From Escherichia hormaechei_A (GTDB taxonomy: Bacteria; Pseudomonadota; Gammaproteobacteria; Enterobacterales; Enterobacteriaceae), in assembly GCA_042434945.1 (NCBI GenBank), contig CP170191.1, positions 1 to 64,000 on the forward strand: a stretch of DNA of 64,000 nt, written 5' to 3'. The notes beneath the pieces were generated by a model. It did no database searches and was not told where the DNA came from. It was given only the letters and a program-made list of their open reading frames with translations. Positions 8,491-17,263 of the stretch are shown here, one piece after another; position 1 is the first letter of the stretch, and every line of letters starts with the position of its first letter. Position numbers and translations under genes: made by a program.

Positions 8491-8509
8491 TGTTCTATAA
8501 TGTAGAACA
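8491..8509. promoter_or_regulatory. IclR-type palindromic operator upstream of yagE
   Basis: TGTTCTA and TAGAACA form perfect 7-base arms around TAATG, ending 24 bases before the yagE start. The size and odd-centred palindrome suit an IclR-family repressor. The YagI/XynR-like gene at 14659-15417 is the obvious candidate ligand-responsive partner. The pairing of regulator and site is inferred. Confidence 0.55.
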
Positions 8510-8532
8510 AAATGATTCAGCAAGGAGATCTC

Positions 8533-9441
8533 ATGCCGCAGTCCGCGTTGTTCACGGGTATCATTCCCCCTGTCTCCACCATTTTTACCGCCGATGGCCA
8601 GCTCGATAAACCGGGTACCGCCGCGCTGATCGACGATCTGATTGCTGCGGGCGTCGACGGCCTGTTCTTCCTGGGCAGCGGCGGCGAGTTCTCCCAGCTC
8701 AGCGCCGAAGAGCGTAAAACCATTGCCCGCTTTGCGATCGATCATATTGATCGTCGCGTGCCGGTTCTGATCGGCACCGGCGGCACCAACGCCCGCGAAA
8801 CCATTGAGCTGAGCCAGCACGCGCAGCAGGCGGGCGCGGACGGCATCGTGGTGATCAACCCTTACTACTGGAAAGTATCGGAAGCGAACCTGATCCGCTA
8901 TTTCGAGCAGGTGGCCGACAGCGTCACGCTGCCGGTGATGCTCTATAACTTCCCGGCGCTGACCGGGCAGGATCTGACCCCGGCGCTGGTGAAAACCCTC
9001 GCCGACTCGCGCAGTAACATCGTCGGCATCAAAGACACCATCGACTCCGTCGCTCACCTGCGCAGCATGATCCACACCGTTAAAGGCGCCCATCCTCATT
9101 TCACGGTGCTGTGCGGCTACGACGATCATCTGTTTAATACCCTGCTGCTCGGCGGCGACGGGGCGATCTCGGCCAGCGGCAACTTTGCCCCACAGGTGTC
9201 GGTAAATCTTCTGAAAGCCTGGCGGGATAACGACGTGGCGAAAGCGGCTGAGTATCATCAGACCCTGCTGCAAATCCCGCAGATGTATCAGCTGGATACG
9301 CCGTTTGTGAACGTCATTAAAGAGGCGATCGTGCTCTGCGGTCGTCCGATTTCTACGCACGTCCTGCCGCCAGCCTCGCCGCTGGACGAGCCGCGCAAGG
9401 CGCAGCTGAAAACCCTGTTACAACAGCTCAAACTCTGCTGA
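8533..9441 (+). CDS. yagE: YagE-like 2-keto-3-deoxy sugar-acid aldolase
   Basis: A 302-residue protein of the dihydrodipicolinate synthase/N-acetylneuraminate lyase family. Visible are the GSGGEF phosphate/carboxylate loop (FFLGSGGEFSQLS), YNFPALTGQ with the general-base Tyr, and VGIKDTIDS with the Schiff-base Lys. The best fit by neighbours is YagE/YjhH, which cleaves 2-keto-3-deoxyxylonate-type acids to pyruvate and glycolaldehyde. The ATG at 8533 follows AAGGAGATCTC and is preferred to the ATG at 8512. It is the first gene of the module, 14 bases from yagF. Confidence 0.88.
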   Translation: MPQSALFTGIIPPVSTIFTADGQLDKPGTAALIDDLIAAGVDGLFFLGSGGEFSQLSAEERKTIARFAIDHIDRRVPVLIGTGGTNARETIELSQHAQQAGADGIVVINPYYWKVSEANLIRYFEQVADSVTLPVMLYNFPALTGQDLTPALVKTLADSRSNIVGIKDTIDSVAHLRSMIHTVKGAHPHFTVLCGYDDHLFNTLLLGGDGAISASGNFAPQVSVNLLKAWRDNDVAKAAEYHQTLLQIPQMYQLDTPFVNVIKEAIVLCGRPISTHVLPPASPLDEPRKAQLKTLLQQLKLC

Positions 9442-9455
9442 GCCGGACGATAACG

Positions 9456-11423
9456 ATGACCATTGAGAAAATTTTCACCCCACAGGACGATGCGTTTTAT
9501 GCGGTGATCACCCACGCGGCGGGGCCGCAGGGCACGCTGCCGCTGACCCCGCAGATGCTGATGGAATCCCCCAGCGGCAACCTGTTCGGTATGACGCAGA
9601 ACGCCGGGATGGGCTGGGATGCCAACAAGCTCACCGGCAAAGAGGTGCTGATCATCGGCACCCAGGGCGGCATCCGCGCCGGAGACGGACGCCCGGTCGC
9701 GCTGGGCTACCACACCGGACACTGGGAGATCGGCATGCAGATGCAGGCGGCGGCGAAGGAGATCACCCGCAACGGCGGGATCCCGTTCGCCGCCTTCGTC
9801 AGCGATCCGTGCGACGGTCGCTCGCAGGGCACGCACGGCATGTTCGACTCCCTGCCGTACCGCAACGACGCGGCGATCGTGTTTCGCCGCCTGATCCGCT
9901 CCCTGCCGACGCGCCGGGCGGTGATCGGCGTGGCAACCTGCGATAAAGGGCTGCCCGCCACCATGATTGCGCTGGCTTCCATGCACGATCTGCCGACCAT
10001 TCTGGTGCCGGGCGGGGCGACGCTGCCGCCCACCGTGGGGGAAGATGCGGGCAAAGTGCAGACCATCGGCGCGCGCTTCGCCAACCATGAGCTCTCCTTG
10101 CAGGAGGCCGCCGAGCTGGGCTGTCGCGCCTGCGCGTCGCCGGGCGGCGGGTGTCAGTTCCTCGGTACGGCGGGCACCTCGCAGGTAGTGGCGGAGGCGC
10201 TGGGTCTGGCGCTGCCGCACTCTGCACTGGCGCCGTCCGGGCAGGCGGTGTGGCTGGAGATCGCCCGCCAGTCGGCACGCGCGGTCAGTGAACTGGATAA
10301 CCGTGGCATCACCACGCGCGATATCCTCACCGACAAAGCCATCGAAAACGCGATGGTGATCCACGCGGCGTTCGGCGGCTCCACCAATTTACTGCTGCAT
10401 ATTCCGGCCATCGCCCACGCAGCGGGCTGCACTATTCCGGACGTTGAGCACTGGACGCGCGTCAACCGCAGGGTGCCTCGCCTGGTAAGCGTGCTGCCCA
10501 ACGGCCCGGACTATCACCCGACCGTGCGCGCCTTCCTCGCGGGCGGCGTGCCGGAGGTGATGCTCCACCTGCGCGATCTCGGCCTGTTGAATCTGGACGC
10601 CATGACCGTCACTGGCCAGACAGTGGGCGAGAACCTCGACTGGTGGCAGAGCTCGGAGCGCCGTAAGCGCTTCCGCCAGTGCCTGCGCGAGCAGGACGGC
10701 GTGGAGCCGGATGACGTGATCCTGCCGCCGGAGAAGGCAAAAGCGAAAGGGCTGACCTCGACGGTCTGCTTCCCGACGGGCAACATCGCGCCGGAAGGAT
10801 CGGTGATCAAGGCCACGGCGATCGACCCGTCGGTGGTGGGTGAAGATGGCGTTTACCGCCACACTGGCCGGGTGCGGGTGTTTGTCTCGGAGGCGCAGGC
10901 GATCAGGGCCATCAAGCGGGAAGAGATTAAGCAGGGCGATATCATGGTGGTGATCGGCGGTGGCCCGTCCGGCACCGGCATGGAAGAGACCTACCAGCTT
11001 ACCTCCGCGCTGAAGCATATCTCGTGGGGCAAGACGGTGTCGTTAATCACCGATGCGCGCTTCTCGGGCGTGTCGACGGGGGCCTGCTTCGGCCACGTAT
11101 CGCCGGAGGCGCTGGCGGGAGGGCCGATTGGTAAGCTGCGCGATAACGACATCATTGAGATTGCCGTGGACCGCCTGACTCTGACCGGTAGCGTGAACTT
11201 CATCGGTACCGCGGACAACCCGCTGACGCCGGAAGAGGGCGCGCGCGAGCTGGCGCGGCGGCAGACGCACCCGGACCTGCACGCTCACGACTTTTTGCCG
11301 GACGATACCCGGCTGTGGGCGGCATTACAGTCCGTGAGTGGCGGCACCTGGAAAGGCTGTATTTATGACACCGATAAAATCATTGAGGTAATTAACGCCG
11401 GTAAAAAAGCACTCGGCATTTAA
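9456..11423 (+). CDS. yagF: YagF/YjhG-type D-xylonate dehydratase
   Basis: A 655-residue IlvD/Edd-superfamily dehydratase. Cysteines for an Fe-S cluster are at SDPCDGRSQG, ATCDKG and ASPGGGCQFLG, and the conserved DARFSGVSTGACFGHVSPEA lies near the C-terminus. The length matches YagF/YjhG, which dehydrate D-xylonate to 2-keto-3-deoxyxylonate for the adjacent aldolase. With yagE it forms the lower xylonate route. A strong terminator lies just after it. Confidence 0.93.
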   Translation: MTIEKIFTPQDDAFYAVITHAAGPQGTLPLTPQMLMESPSGNLFGMTQNAGMGWDANKLTGKEVLIIGTQGGIRAGDGRPVALGYHTGHWEIGMQMQAAAKEITRNGGIPFAAFVSDPCDGRSQGTHGMFDSLPYRNDAAIVFRRLIRSLPTRRAVIGVATCDKGLPATMIALASMHDLPTILVPGGATLPPTVGEDAGKVQTIGARFANHELSLQEAAELGCRACASPGGGCQFLGTAGTSQVVAEALGLALPHSALAPSGQAVWLEIARQSARAVSELDNRGITTRDILTDKAIENAMVIHAAFGGSTNLLLHIPAIAHAAGCTIPDVEHWTRVNRRVPRLVSVLPNGPDYHPTVRAFLAGGVPEVMLHLRDLGLLNLDAMTVTGQTVGENLDWWQSSERRKRFRQCLREQDGVEPDDVILPPEKAKAKGLTSTVCFPTGNIAPEGSVIKATAIDPSVVGEDGVYRHTGRVRVFVSEAQAIRAIKREEIKQGDIMVVIGGGPSGTGMEETYQLTSALKHISWGKTVSLITDARFSGVSTGACFGHVSPEALAGGPIGKLRDNDIIEIAVDRLTLTGSVNFIGTADNPLTPEEGARELARRQTHPDLHAHDFLPDDTRLWAALQSVSGGTWKGCIYDTDKIIEVINAGKKALGI

Positions 11424-11442
11424 TTATTTTCTGAGAGAAAGT

Positions 11443-11474
11443 CGTCTGCGGAAAATATTCCGCGGGCGGTTTTT
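11443..11474 (+). terminator. Rho-independent terminator after yagF
   Basis: An 11-base stem (11443-11453 with 11458-11468, two G-T pairs) with loop AATA is followed by a T run at 11470-11474. It separates yagEF from yagGH, so the second pair probably has its own promoter in the AT-rich 11475-11640 stretch. Confidence 0.85.
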
Positions 11475-11649
11475 GCTTGTCTTTAATTTTATAATTTAAA
11501 CAATGACTTATGATATATCGTTGGCGTCACAAAAGCGAAATAACGTAATTCAGAAATAAGATATGACCATTGCTGGTTAATTGAGCATCTCATTACACTC
11601 CATTAACACGATGTTGTAATTCAGCACACTACATAAGGGTGTAATTCTG

Positions 11650-13032
11650 ATGACGCAATTAACCATGAAAGACAAAATTGGCTACGGGCTGGGTGATACC
11701 GCCTGCGGCTTCGTCTGGCAGGCCACGATGTTCCTGCTGGCCTATTTCTACACCGACGTGTTCGGTCTCTCCGCGGGCATAATGGGGACGCTGTTTTTAG
11801 TTTCCCGCGTGCTCGACGCCGTGACCGATCCGCTGATGGGGCTGCTGGTAGACCGCACCCGCACCCGCTACGGCCAGTTCCGCCCGTTCCTGCTGTGGGG
11901 CGCCATCCCGTTTGGCATCGTCTGCATGCTGACCTTCTACACGCCGGACTTCTCCGCGCAGGGCAAAATCATCTACGCCTGCGTGACCTACATTCTGCTG
12001 ACTCTGGTCTACACCTTCGTTAACGTCCCGTACTGTGCCATGCCGGGGGTGATCACCGCCGACCCGAAAGAGCGTCATGCCCTTCAGTCCTGGCGTTTCT
12101 TCCTCGCCGCCGCTGGGTCGCTCGCCATCAGCGGCATCGCGCTGCCGCTGGTCAGCATCATCGGCAAAGGGAACGAGCAGGTGGGCTATTTCGGCGCCAT
12201 GTGCGTGCTGGGTCTGAGCGGCGTGGTCCTGCTTTATGTCTGCTTCTTCACCACCAAAGAGCGCTACACCTTTGAAGTGCAGCCTGGCTCGTCGGTGGCG
12301 AAAGATCTTAAGCTGCTGCTGGGCAACGGCCAGTGGCGGATCATGTGCGCCTTCAAGATGATGGCGACCTGCTCCAACGTGGTGCGCGGCGGGGCGACGC
12401 TCTACTTCGTGAAATACGTGATGGATCACCCGGAGATGGCGACCCAGTTTTTACTCTACGGCAGCCTCGCCACCATGTTCGGCTCGCTCTGCTCGTCTCG
12501 TCTGCTGGGCCGCTTCGACCGCGTCACCGCCTTTAAGTGGATCATCGTCGCTTACTCTCTGATTAGCCTGCTGATCTTCTTCACGCCGGCGGAGCATATT
12601 GCCCTGATTTTCGCCCTCAACATCCTGTTCCTGTTCGTCTTTAACACCACCACGCCGCTACAGTGGCTGATGGCCTCTGACGTGGTGGATTACGAAGAAA
12701 GCCGCAGCGGGCGACGCCTGGACGGGCTGGTGTTCTCCACCTACCTGTTCAGCCTGAAGATTGGCCTGGCAATTGGCGGGGCAGTAGTGGGCTGGATCCT
12801 GGCGTACGTGAACTACTCCGCCAGCAGCAGCGTGCAGCCGGTCGAGGTGCTGACCACCATCAAAATTCTGTTCTGCGTGGTGCCCGTGGTGCTCTATGCG
12901 GGCATGTTCATCATGCTGTCGTTTTATAAGCTCACCGACGCCCGCGTGGAGGCCATCAGCCAGCAGCTGATCAAGCACCGCGCGGCGCAGGGCGAGGCCA
13001 TTCCCGACGCCGCGACAGCCGCATCCCATTAA
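11650..13032 (+). CDS. yagG: YagG-type GPH-family sugar (xyloside) symporter
   Basis: A 460-residue transporter of the glycoside-pentoside-hexuronide family, with about 12 membrane spans. The family features IGYGLGDTACGFVWQ at the N-terminus and DAVTDPLMGLLVDRTRTRYGQFRP (loop 2-3) are clear. It likely brings in xylosides with a cation. It is paired with the GH43 gene 12 bases downstream. The E. coli yagG–yagH pair has the same order. Confidence 0.9.
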   Translation: MTQLTMKDKIGYGLGDTACGFVWQATMFLLAYFYTDVFGLSAGIMGTLFLVSRVLDAVTDPLMGLLVDRTRTRYGQFRPFLLWGAIPFGIVCMLTFYTPDFSAQGKIIYACVTYILLTLVYTFVNVPYCAMPGVITADPKERHALQSWRFFLAAAGSLAISGIALPLVSIIGKGNEQVGYFGAMCVLGLSGVVLLYVCFFTTKERYTFEVQPGSSVAKDLKLLLGNGQWRIMCAFKMMATCSNVVRGGATLYFVKYVMDHPEMATQFLLYGSLATMFGSLCSSRLLGRFDRVTAFKWIIVAYSLISLLIFFTPAEHIALIFALNILFLFVFNTTTPLQWLMASDVVDYEESRSGRRLDGLVFSTYLFSLKIGLAIGGAVVGWILAYVNYSASSSVQPVEVLTTIKILFCVVPVVLYAGMFIMLSFYKLTDARVEAISQQLIKHRAAQGEAIPDAATAASH

Positions 13033-13043
13033 CCGGAGGCAAC

Positions 13044-14654
13044 ATGGAAATCACTAACCCGATACTCACCGGCTTCAACCCGGACCCGTCCCTGTGCCGC
13101 CAGGGCGAGGACTACTACATCGCCACCTCGACCTTCGAGTGGTTCCCGGGCGTGCGCATCTATCACTCCCGCGACCTGAAAAACTGGTCGCTGGTCAGCA
13201 CCCCGCTGGACCGTGTGTCGATGCTGGACATGAAGGGCAACCCGGACTCCGGCGGTATCTGGGCACCGTGCCTGAGCTACGCCGACGGCAAATTCTGGCT
13301 GCTCTACACCGACGTGAAGATTGTCGATTCGCCGTGGAAAAATGGCCGCAACTTCCTCGTCACCGCGCCGTCCATTGAGGGGCCATGGAGCGAGCCGGTC
13401 CCGATGGGCAACGGCGGGTTCGATCCGTCCCTGTTCCACGACGACGATGGCCGCAAATACTACCTCTACCGCCCGTGGGGGCCGCGCCATCACAGCAACC
13501 CGCACAACACCATCGTGATGCAGGAGTTTGACCCGCAGACCGGCACCCTCTCGCCCGAGCGCAAAACGCTGTTTACCGGCACGCCGCTCTGCTACACCGA
13601 AGGGGCGCATCTTTATCGCCACGCGGGATGGTACTACCTGATGGTTGCCGAAGGCGGCACCAGCTACGAGCACGCCGTCGTGGTGCTGCGTGCAAAAACC
13701 ATCGACGGGCCGTACGAGCTTCACCCGGACGTGACGATGATGACCAGCTGGCACCTGCCGGAGAACCCGCTGCAAAAGAGCGGCCACGGCTCGCTGCTGC
13801 AAACCCACACCGGGGAGTGGTATATGGCCTACCTTACCAGCCGCCCGCTGCGCCTGCCCGGCGTGCCGCTGCTGGCCTCCGGCGGACGCGGCTACTGTCC
13901 GCTGGGGCGCGAGACCGGCATTGCCCGCATTGAATGGCGCGATGGCTGGCCGTACGTGGAAGGCGGCAAGCACGCGCAGCTGACCGTGAAAGGCCCGCAG
14001 GTGGCGGAGCAGCCTGGCGCCGCTCAGGGTAGCTGGCGGGATGATTTCGACGGCAGCACGCTTGACCCTGAATTGCAGACTCTGCGCATTCCGTTCGACG
14101 ACACCCTCGGCTCGCTCACCGCGCGCCCCGGCTATTTACGGTTGTACGGCAACGACTCGCTCAACTCGACCTTTACCCAGTCGACCGTGGCGCGCCGCTG
14201 GCAGCACTTCACCTTCCGGGCCGAGACGCGGATGCAGTTCTCGCCGGTGCACTTCCAGCAGAGCGCGGGGCTGACCTGCTACTACAACAGCAAAAACTGG
14301 AGCTACTGCTTTGTGGACTACGAGGGGGGGCAGGGCAGAACGATTAAGGTGATCCAGCTTGACCACAACGTGCCGTCGTGGCCGCTGCACGAGCAGCCCA
14401 TTCCCGTGCCGGAGAGTGCGAAGAGCGTCTGGCTAAGGGTGGATGTGGATGCGCTGGTCTACCGCTACAGCTACTCGTTCGACGGCGAGACGTGGCACAC
14501 CGTGCCGGTGACGTATGAGGCGTGGAAGCTGTCGGATGACTATATCGGCGGGCGCGGCTTCTTCACCGGCGCGTTTGTGGGACTGCACTGCGAGGACATC
14601 AGCGGCGACGGCTGCCACGCTGACTTCGACTACTTCACCTACGAGCCGGTCTGA
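13044..14654 (+). CDS. yagH: YagH-type GH43 beta-xylosidase/arabinosidase
   Basis: A 536-residue cytoplasmic glycoside hydrolase, family 43. The five-bladed propeller starts with NPILTGFNPDPSLCRQGEDY, holding the catalytic Asp. FDPSLFHDDDGRKYY and CYTEGAHLY, with the general-acid Glu, follow. A C-terminal beta-sandwich (from about residue 330) completes the fold. There is no signal peptide, which fits hydrolysis of imported xylobiose or other xylosides. GGAGG precedes the start. Confidence 0.94.
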   Translation: MEITNPILTGFNPDPSLCRQGEDYYIATSTFEWFPGVRIYHSRDLKNWSLVSTPLDRVSMLDMKGNPDSGGIWAPCLSYADGKFWLLYTDVKIVDSPWKNGRNFLVTAPSIEGPWSEPVPMGNGGFDPSLFHDDDGRKYYLYRPWGPRHHSNPHNTIVMQEFDPQTGTLSPERKTLFTGTPLCYTEGAHLYRHAGWYYLMVAEGGTSYEHAVVVLRAKTIDGPYELHPDVTMMTSWHLPENPLQKSGHGSLLQTHTGEWYMAYLTSRPLRLPGVPLLASGGRGYCPLGRETGIARIEWRDGWPYVEGGKHAQLTVKGPQVAEQPGAAQGSWRDDFDGSTLDPELQTLRIPFDDTLGSLTARPGYLRLYGNDSLNSTFTQSTVARRWQHFTFRAETRMQFSPVHFQQSAGLTCYYNSKNWSYCFVDYEGGQGRTIKVIQLDHNVPSWPLHEQPIPVPESAKSVWLRVDVDALVYRYSYSFDGETWHTVPVTYEAWKLSDDYIGGRGFFTGAFVGLHCEDISGDGCHADFDYFTYEPV

Positions 14655-14658
14655 CGGC

Positions 14659-15417
14659 TCAGGCCGGGTAGCCCAGCGCGCGTGAGAGCTGGAGCCCGGC
14701 CTGCTGAAGCTGCTCGCGGAAATTAGCCAGCTCGGCGTCGTCCACGCGGGAGGTCAGCGTCGACAGGCTCAGGGCGGCGATGACGCGGGACTCGTGGTTC
14801 CACACCGGCACCGCCACGCAGCGCACGCCCTGCTCGTTCTCTTCGCTATCCAGGGCGTAACCCTGCTCGCGGGTCTGCGCCAGGGCGCTCATTAAGGCTT
14901 CGCGAGAGGCAAGGGTAGAAGGGGTATAGGTGGTGTACTGATAGCCCTCCAGCAGGGCGTTCAGCTCGGCCTCGCCCAGCCAGGCAATCAACACTTTGCC
15001 GATGGCGGTGGCGTGAACCGGCAGGCGGCGGCCGATGCGCGAATAGGCGATGGCGGCCAGCTTGCCTTCAATCTTCTCGATATAGACCCCTTCACGCCCG
15101 TCCAGGATCCCCAGATGGGTAGTCTGCCCGGTTCGCCGGGACAGCTCCGTCAGCCAGCCTTTCGCCTTCTGCCGAATATCCATCGAGCCCACGACAAAAT
15201 GACCGCGCTCGACCAGCTTCATGCCGAGGCGATACTTACCGTTCTCCGGGTTCTGATCGATATAGCCGTGAAGCTGGAGGGTTTTCAGCAGCGAGTGGAG
15301 GGTACTCTTGCTCAGCCCCATCAGTTTGCTGATGTCGGTGATCTTAAGCTCGGTGGCCTGCTCGTTGAACAGGTCGAGGATCTGCAACGCACGTTCAACA
15401 GACTGAATAATCGGCAT
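14659..15417 (-). CDS. yagI: YagI/XynR-like IclR-family regulator
   Basis: A 252-residue IclR-type protein. The N-terminal winged helix includes KITDISKLMGLSKSTLHSLL, and the C-terminal effector domain runs from about residue 80 (THLGILDGREGVYIEKIEG). It is convergent with yagH, separated by 4 bases. In E. coli YagI (XynR) responds to xylonate and represses the yag genes. The perfect palindrome at 8491-8509 is a likely target here. Confidence 0.9.
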   Translation of the reverse strand: MPIIQSVERALQILDLFNEQATELKITDISKLMGLSKSTLHSLLKTLQLHGYIDQNPENGKYRLGMKLVERGHFVVGSMDIRQKAKGWLTELSRRTGQTTHLGILDGREGVYIEKIEGKLAAIAYSRIGRRLPVHATAIGKVLIAWLGEAELNALLEGYQYTTYTPSTLASREALMSALAQTREQGYALDSEENEQGVRCVAVPVWNHESRVIAALSLSTLTSRVDDAELANFREQLQQAGLQLSRALGYPA

Positions 15418-15530
15418 AATGCTGGTATGTCCACGCTGGAATTAAGGCGAAAACGTACCTTTTTCGGGGTGAAAAATCAATTGAGTAGAGCGGGTTGTGG
15501 GAGAAAGGGCATCAGCCGCATCGTCGCCTG

Positions 15531-15613
15531 ATTTGCCCGGCGGCGCTGCGCTTGCACGGGCCTACGGGCTGGGTTTTCTCCCTCTCCCTGTGGGAGAGGG
15601 CCGGGGTGAGGGC
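15531..15613. repeat. REP plus CCCTCTCCC repeat
   Basis: A GC-rich REP-like stretch (GCCCGGCGGCGCTGCGCTTG...CGGGC) is followed by CCCTCTCCC/GGGAGAGGG and GGGTGAGGG. It lies between the IclR gene start and the argI stop codon, close to the 3' end of argI. Confidence 0.75.
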
Positions 15614-15630
15614 ACCAACGCGCAGAGGAC

Positions 15631-16633
15631 TCAACCCCCAAGCGTCGCCACCATCACCGCCTTAATCGTATGCATCCGATTTTCCGCCTGGTCGAACACG
15701 ATGCTCGCCGGCGACTCAAACACCTCGTCCGTCACTTCCATCCCGCCGTGCAGATCGAACTCTTTCGCCATCTGCTTGCCGAGCGTGGTCTGGTCGTCAT
15801 GAAACGCGGGCAGGAAGTGGAGGAATTTGACCTCCGGGGTACAGTCAACTGCATCATCTTGCTGTTCACTGATAATCACGCAGCAATGCAATCCGTTCCG
15901 CCCCATTTCTCTTTTGCTTCACCATCGACACCCATACATCGGTATAGATAAAGTCAGCACCTTCAACTCCTTTGGTACATCTTCCGTCAGCGTAATATCC
16001 CCCGCCATTTCTGCTGTGCCAGGGCGCGGCATTCCGTAACCAGCGCAGCTTCCGGCCGCATGCCTTTGGCGCGACCAGACGCAAATCCAGACCGGTAAGC
16101 GCCGCAGCTTCAAGCATCGAGTTTCCCATGTTGTTACGTGCGTCACCTGCATAGACCAGCGTCATTTCGTTGAATGTTTTACCGGGCAAATGCTCCTGCA
16201 TGGTGAGAAGATCCGCCAGCAGCTGGGTGGGGTGGAACTCATTGGTCAGGCCGTTCCATACTGGCACGCCAGCGTATTCCGCCAGTGTTTCGACAATCTC
16301 CTGACCATAGCCGCGATACTGAATACCGTCATACATGCGACCCAGCACGCGGGCAGTGTCTTTAATCGACTCTTTATGACCAATCTGGCTGCCGCTTGGG
16401 CCGAGATAAGTAACGCGAGCACCCTGGTCATATGCGGCAACTTCGAAAGAGCATCGGGTACGAGTCGAGTCTTTTTCGAAGATGAGCGCGATGTTTTTAC
16501 CAGTGAGTTTGGCTTCTTCTTTACCACTTTTCTTATCGGCTTTCAGCTTCGCGGCTAACTGCAGCAGGCTGTTGAGTTCAGCTGGCGTGAAATCGAGTAA
16601 TTTCAGGAAATGCTTATGATAAAACCCAGACAT
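15631..16633 (-). pseudogene. argI: Ornithine carbamoyltransferase, frameshifted as given
   Basis: Homologous over its full length to anabolic ornithine carbamoyltransferase. The first two thirds read cleanly from MSGFYHKHFLKLLDFTPAEL to LVAPKAC. After that the frame changes several times between about 16070 and 15840, and the last 80 residues resume to ATLGG. The total is 1003 bases, two short of a 334-codon gene. Most differences are single-base gains or losses in short runs (for example GTCGATGG for an expected GTCGATGGG). The HCLP motif also reads HFLP. Sequencing error is a real alternative to decay. Tandem ARG boxes upstream are intact. Confidence 0.8.
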
Positions 16634-16659
16634 AGATCCCTCCTGTGGCTAACGCCTCA

Positions 16660-16698
16660 ATGAATTAAAATTCAATTTATATGGATGGTTATTCATTT
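16660..16698. promoter_or_regulatory. Tandem ARG boxes upstream of argI
   Basis: AATGAATTAAAATTCAAT (16660-16677) and TATGGATGGTTATTCATT (16681-16698) are two 18-base ArgR sites separated by 3 bases. This is the exact spacing of classic arginine-regulon operators. They lie 27 bases upstream of argI, so the gene is expected to be repressed by arginine–ArgR. Confidence 0.88.
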
Positions 16699-16793
16699 GC
16701 AAGTCTAAAGCATAAATCTTTGTCACAAAGGTGGAGGCAATGTCAGTGGTGTGTGACAATAAGAGTATCGGCAGACATTAAGAGGAATGAGCC

Positions 16794-17217
16794 ATGGCAA
16801 ACCCGGAACAACTGGAAGAACAGCGTGAAGAAACACGTTTGATTATTGAAGAATTACTGGAAGATGGCAGCGATCCGACGCGCTGTACACCATCGAACAC
16901 CATCTTCCGCAGACGATCTGGAAAACCCTGGAAAAAGCAGCAGTTGAAGCGTTTAAACTTGGTTATGAAGTGACCGATCCAGAAGAGCTGGAAGTTGAAG
17001 ATGGTGATATCGTGATTTGCTGCGACATCCTCAGCGAGTGCGCGTTGAATGCCGATCTGATCGATGCCAGGGTTGAACAACTGATGACGCTGGCGGAGAA
17101 ATTGACGTTGAGTACGACGGTTGGGGCACTTACTTTGAAGATCCCAACGGCGAAGACGGCGAAGAAGGCGACGACGAAGATTACGTCGACGAAGACGACG
17201 ACGGCGTGCGTCACTAA
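16794..17217 (+). pseudogene. rraB: Ribonuclease E inhibitor RraB, frameshifted as given
   Basis: Begins [28 protein letters not shown], the RraB start, and ends with the acidic tail DEDDDGVRH. Between these the frame shifts at about 16880 (one G missing), 16908 (one T missing), 16925 (one A extra) and 17100 (one T missing). The length is 424 bases, two short of a whole number of codons. All shifts are in short homopolymers. RraB binds RNase E and modulates mRNA decay. This probably reflects base-calling error rather than gene loss. Confidence 0.8.
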
Positions 17218-17226
17218 GCGTTTCAG

Positions 17227-17251
17227 GCGGTGGCGCGCGCCACCGCTTTTT
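17227..17251 (+). terminator. Rho-independent terminator after rraB
   Basis: GCGGTGGC and GCCACCGC are perfect arms around GCGC, followed directly by TTTTT. It ends 12 bases before miaE, so some read-through or a promoter within the hairpin region must feed miaE. Confidence 0.9.
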
Positions 17252-17263
17252 CAAGGCAGAACC

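Noticed and set aside
9288..10364. 358-codon open frame on the minus strand
   Set aside because: It is antisense to yagE/yagF and has no family features.
16970..17263. Upstream extension of the miaE frame into rraB
   Set aside because: It arises from the frameshifted rraB. A terminator separates the two, and MiaE starts at 17264.
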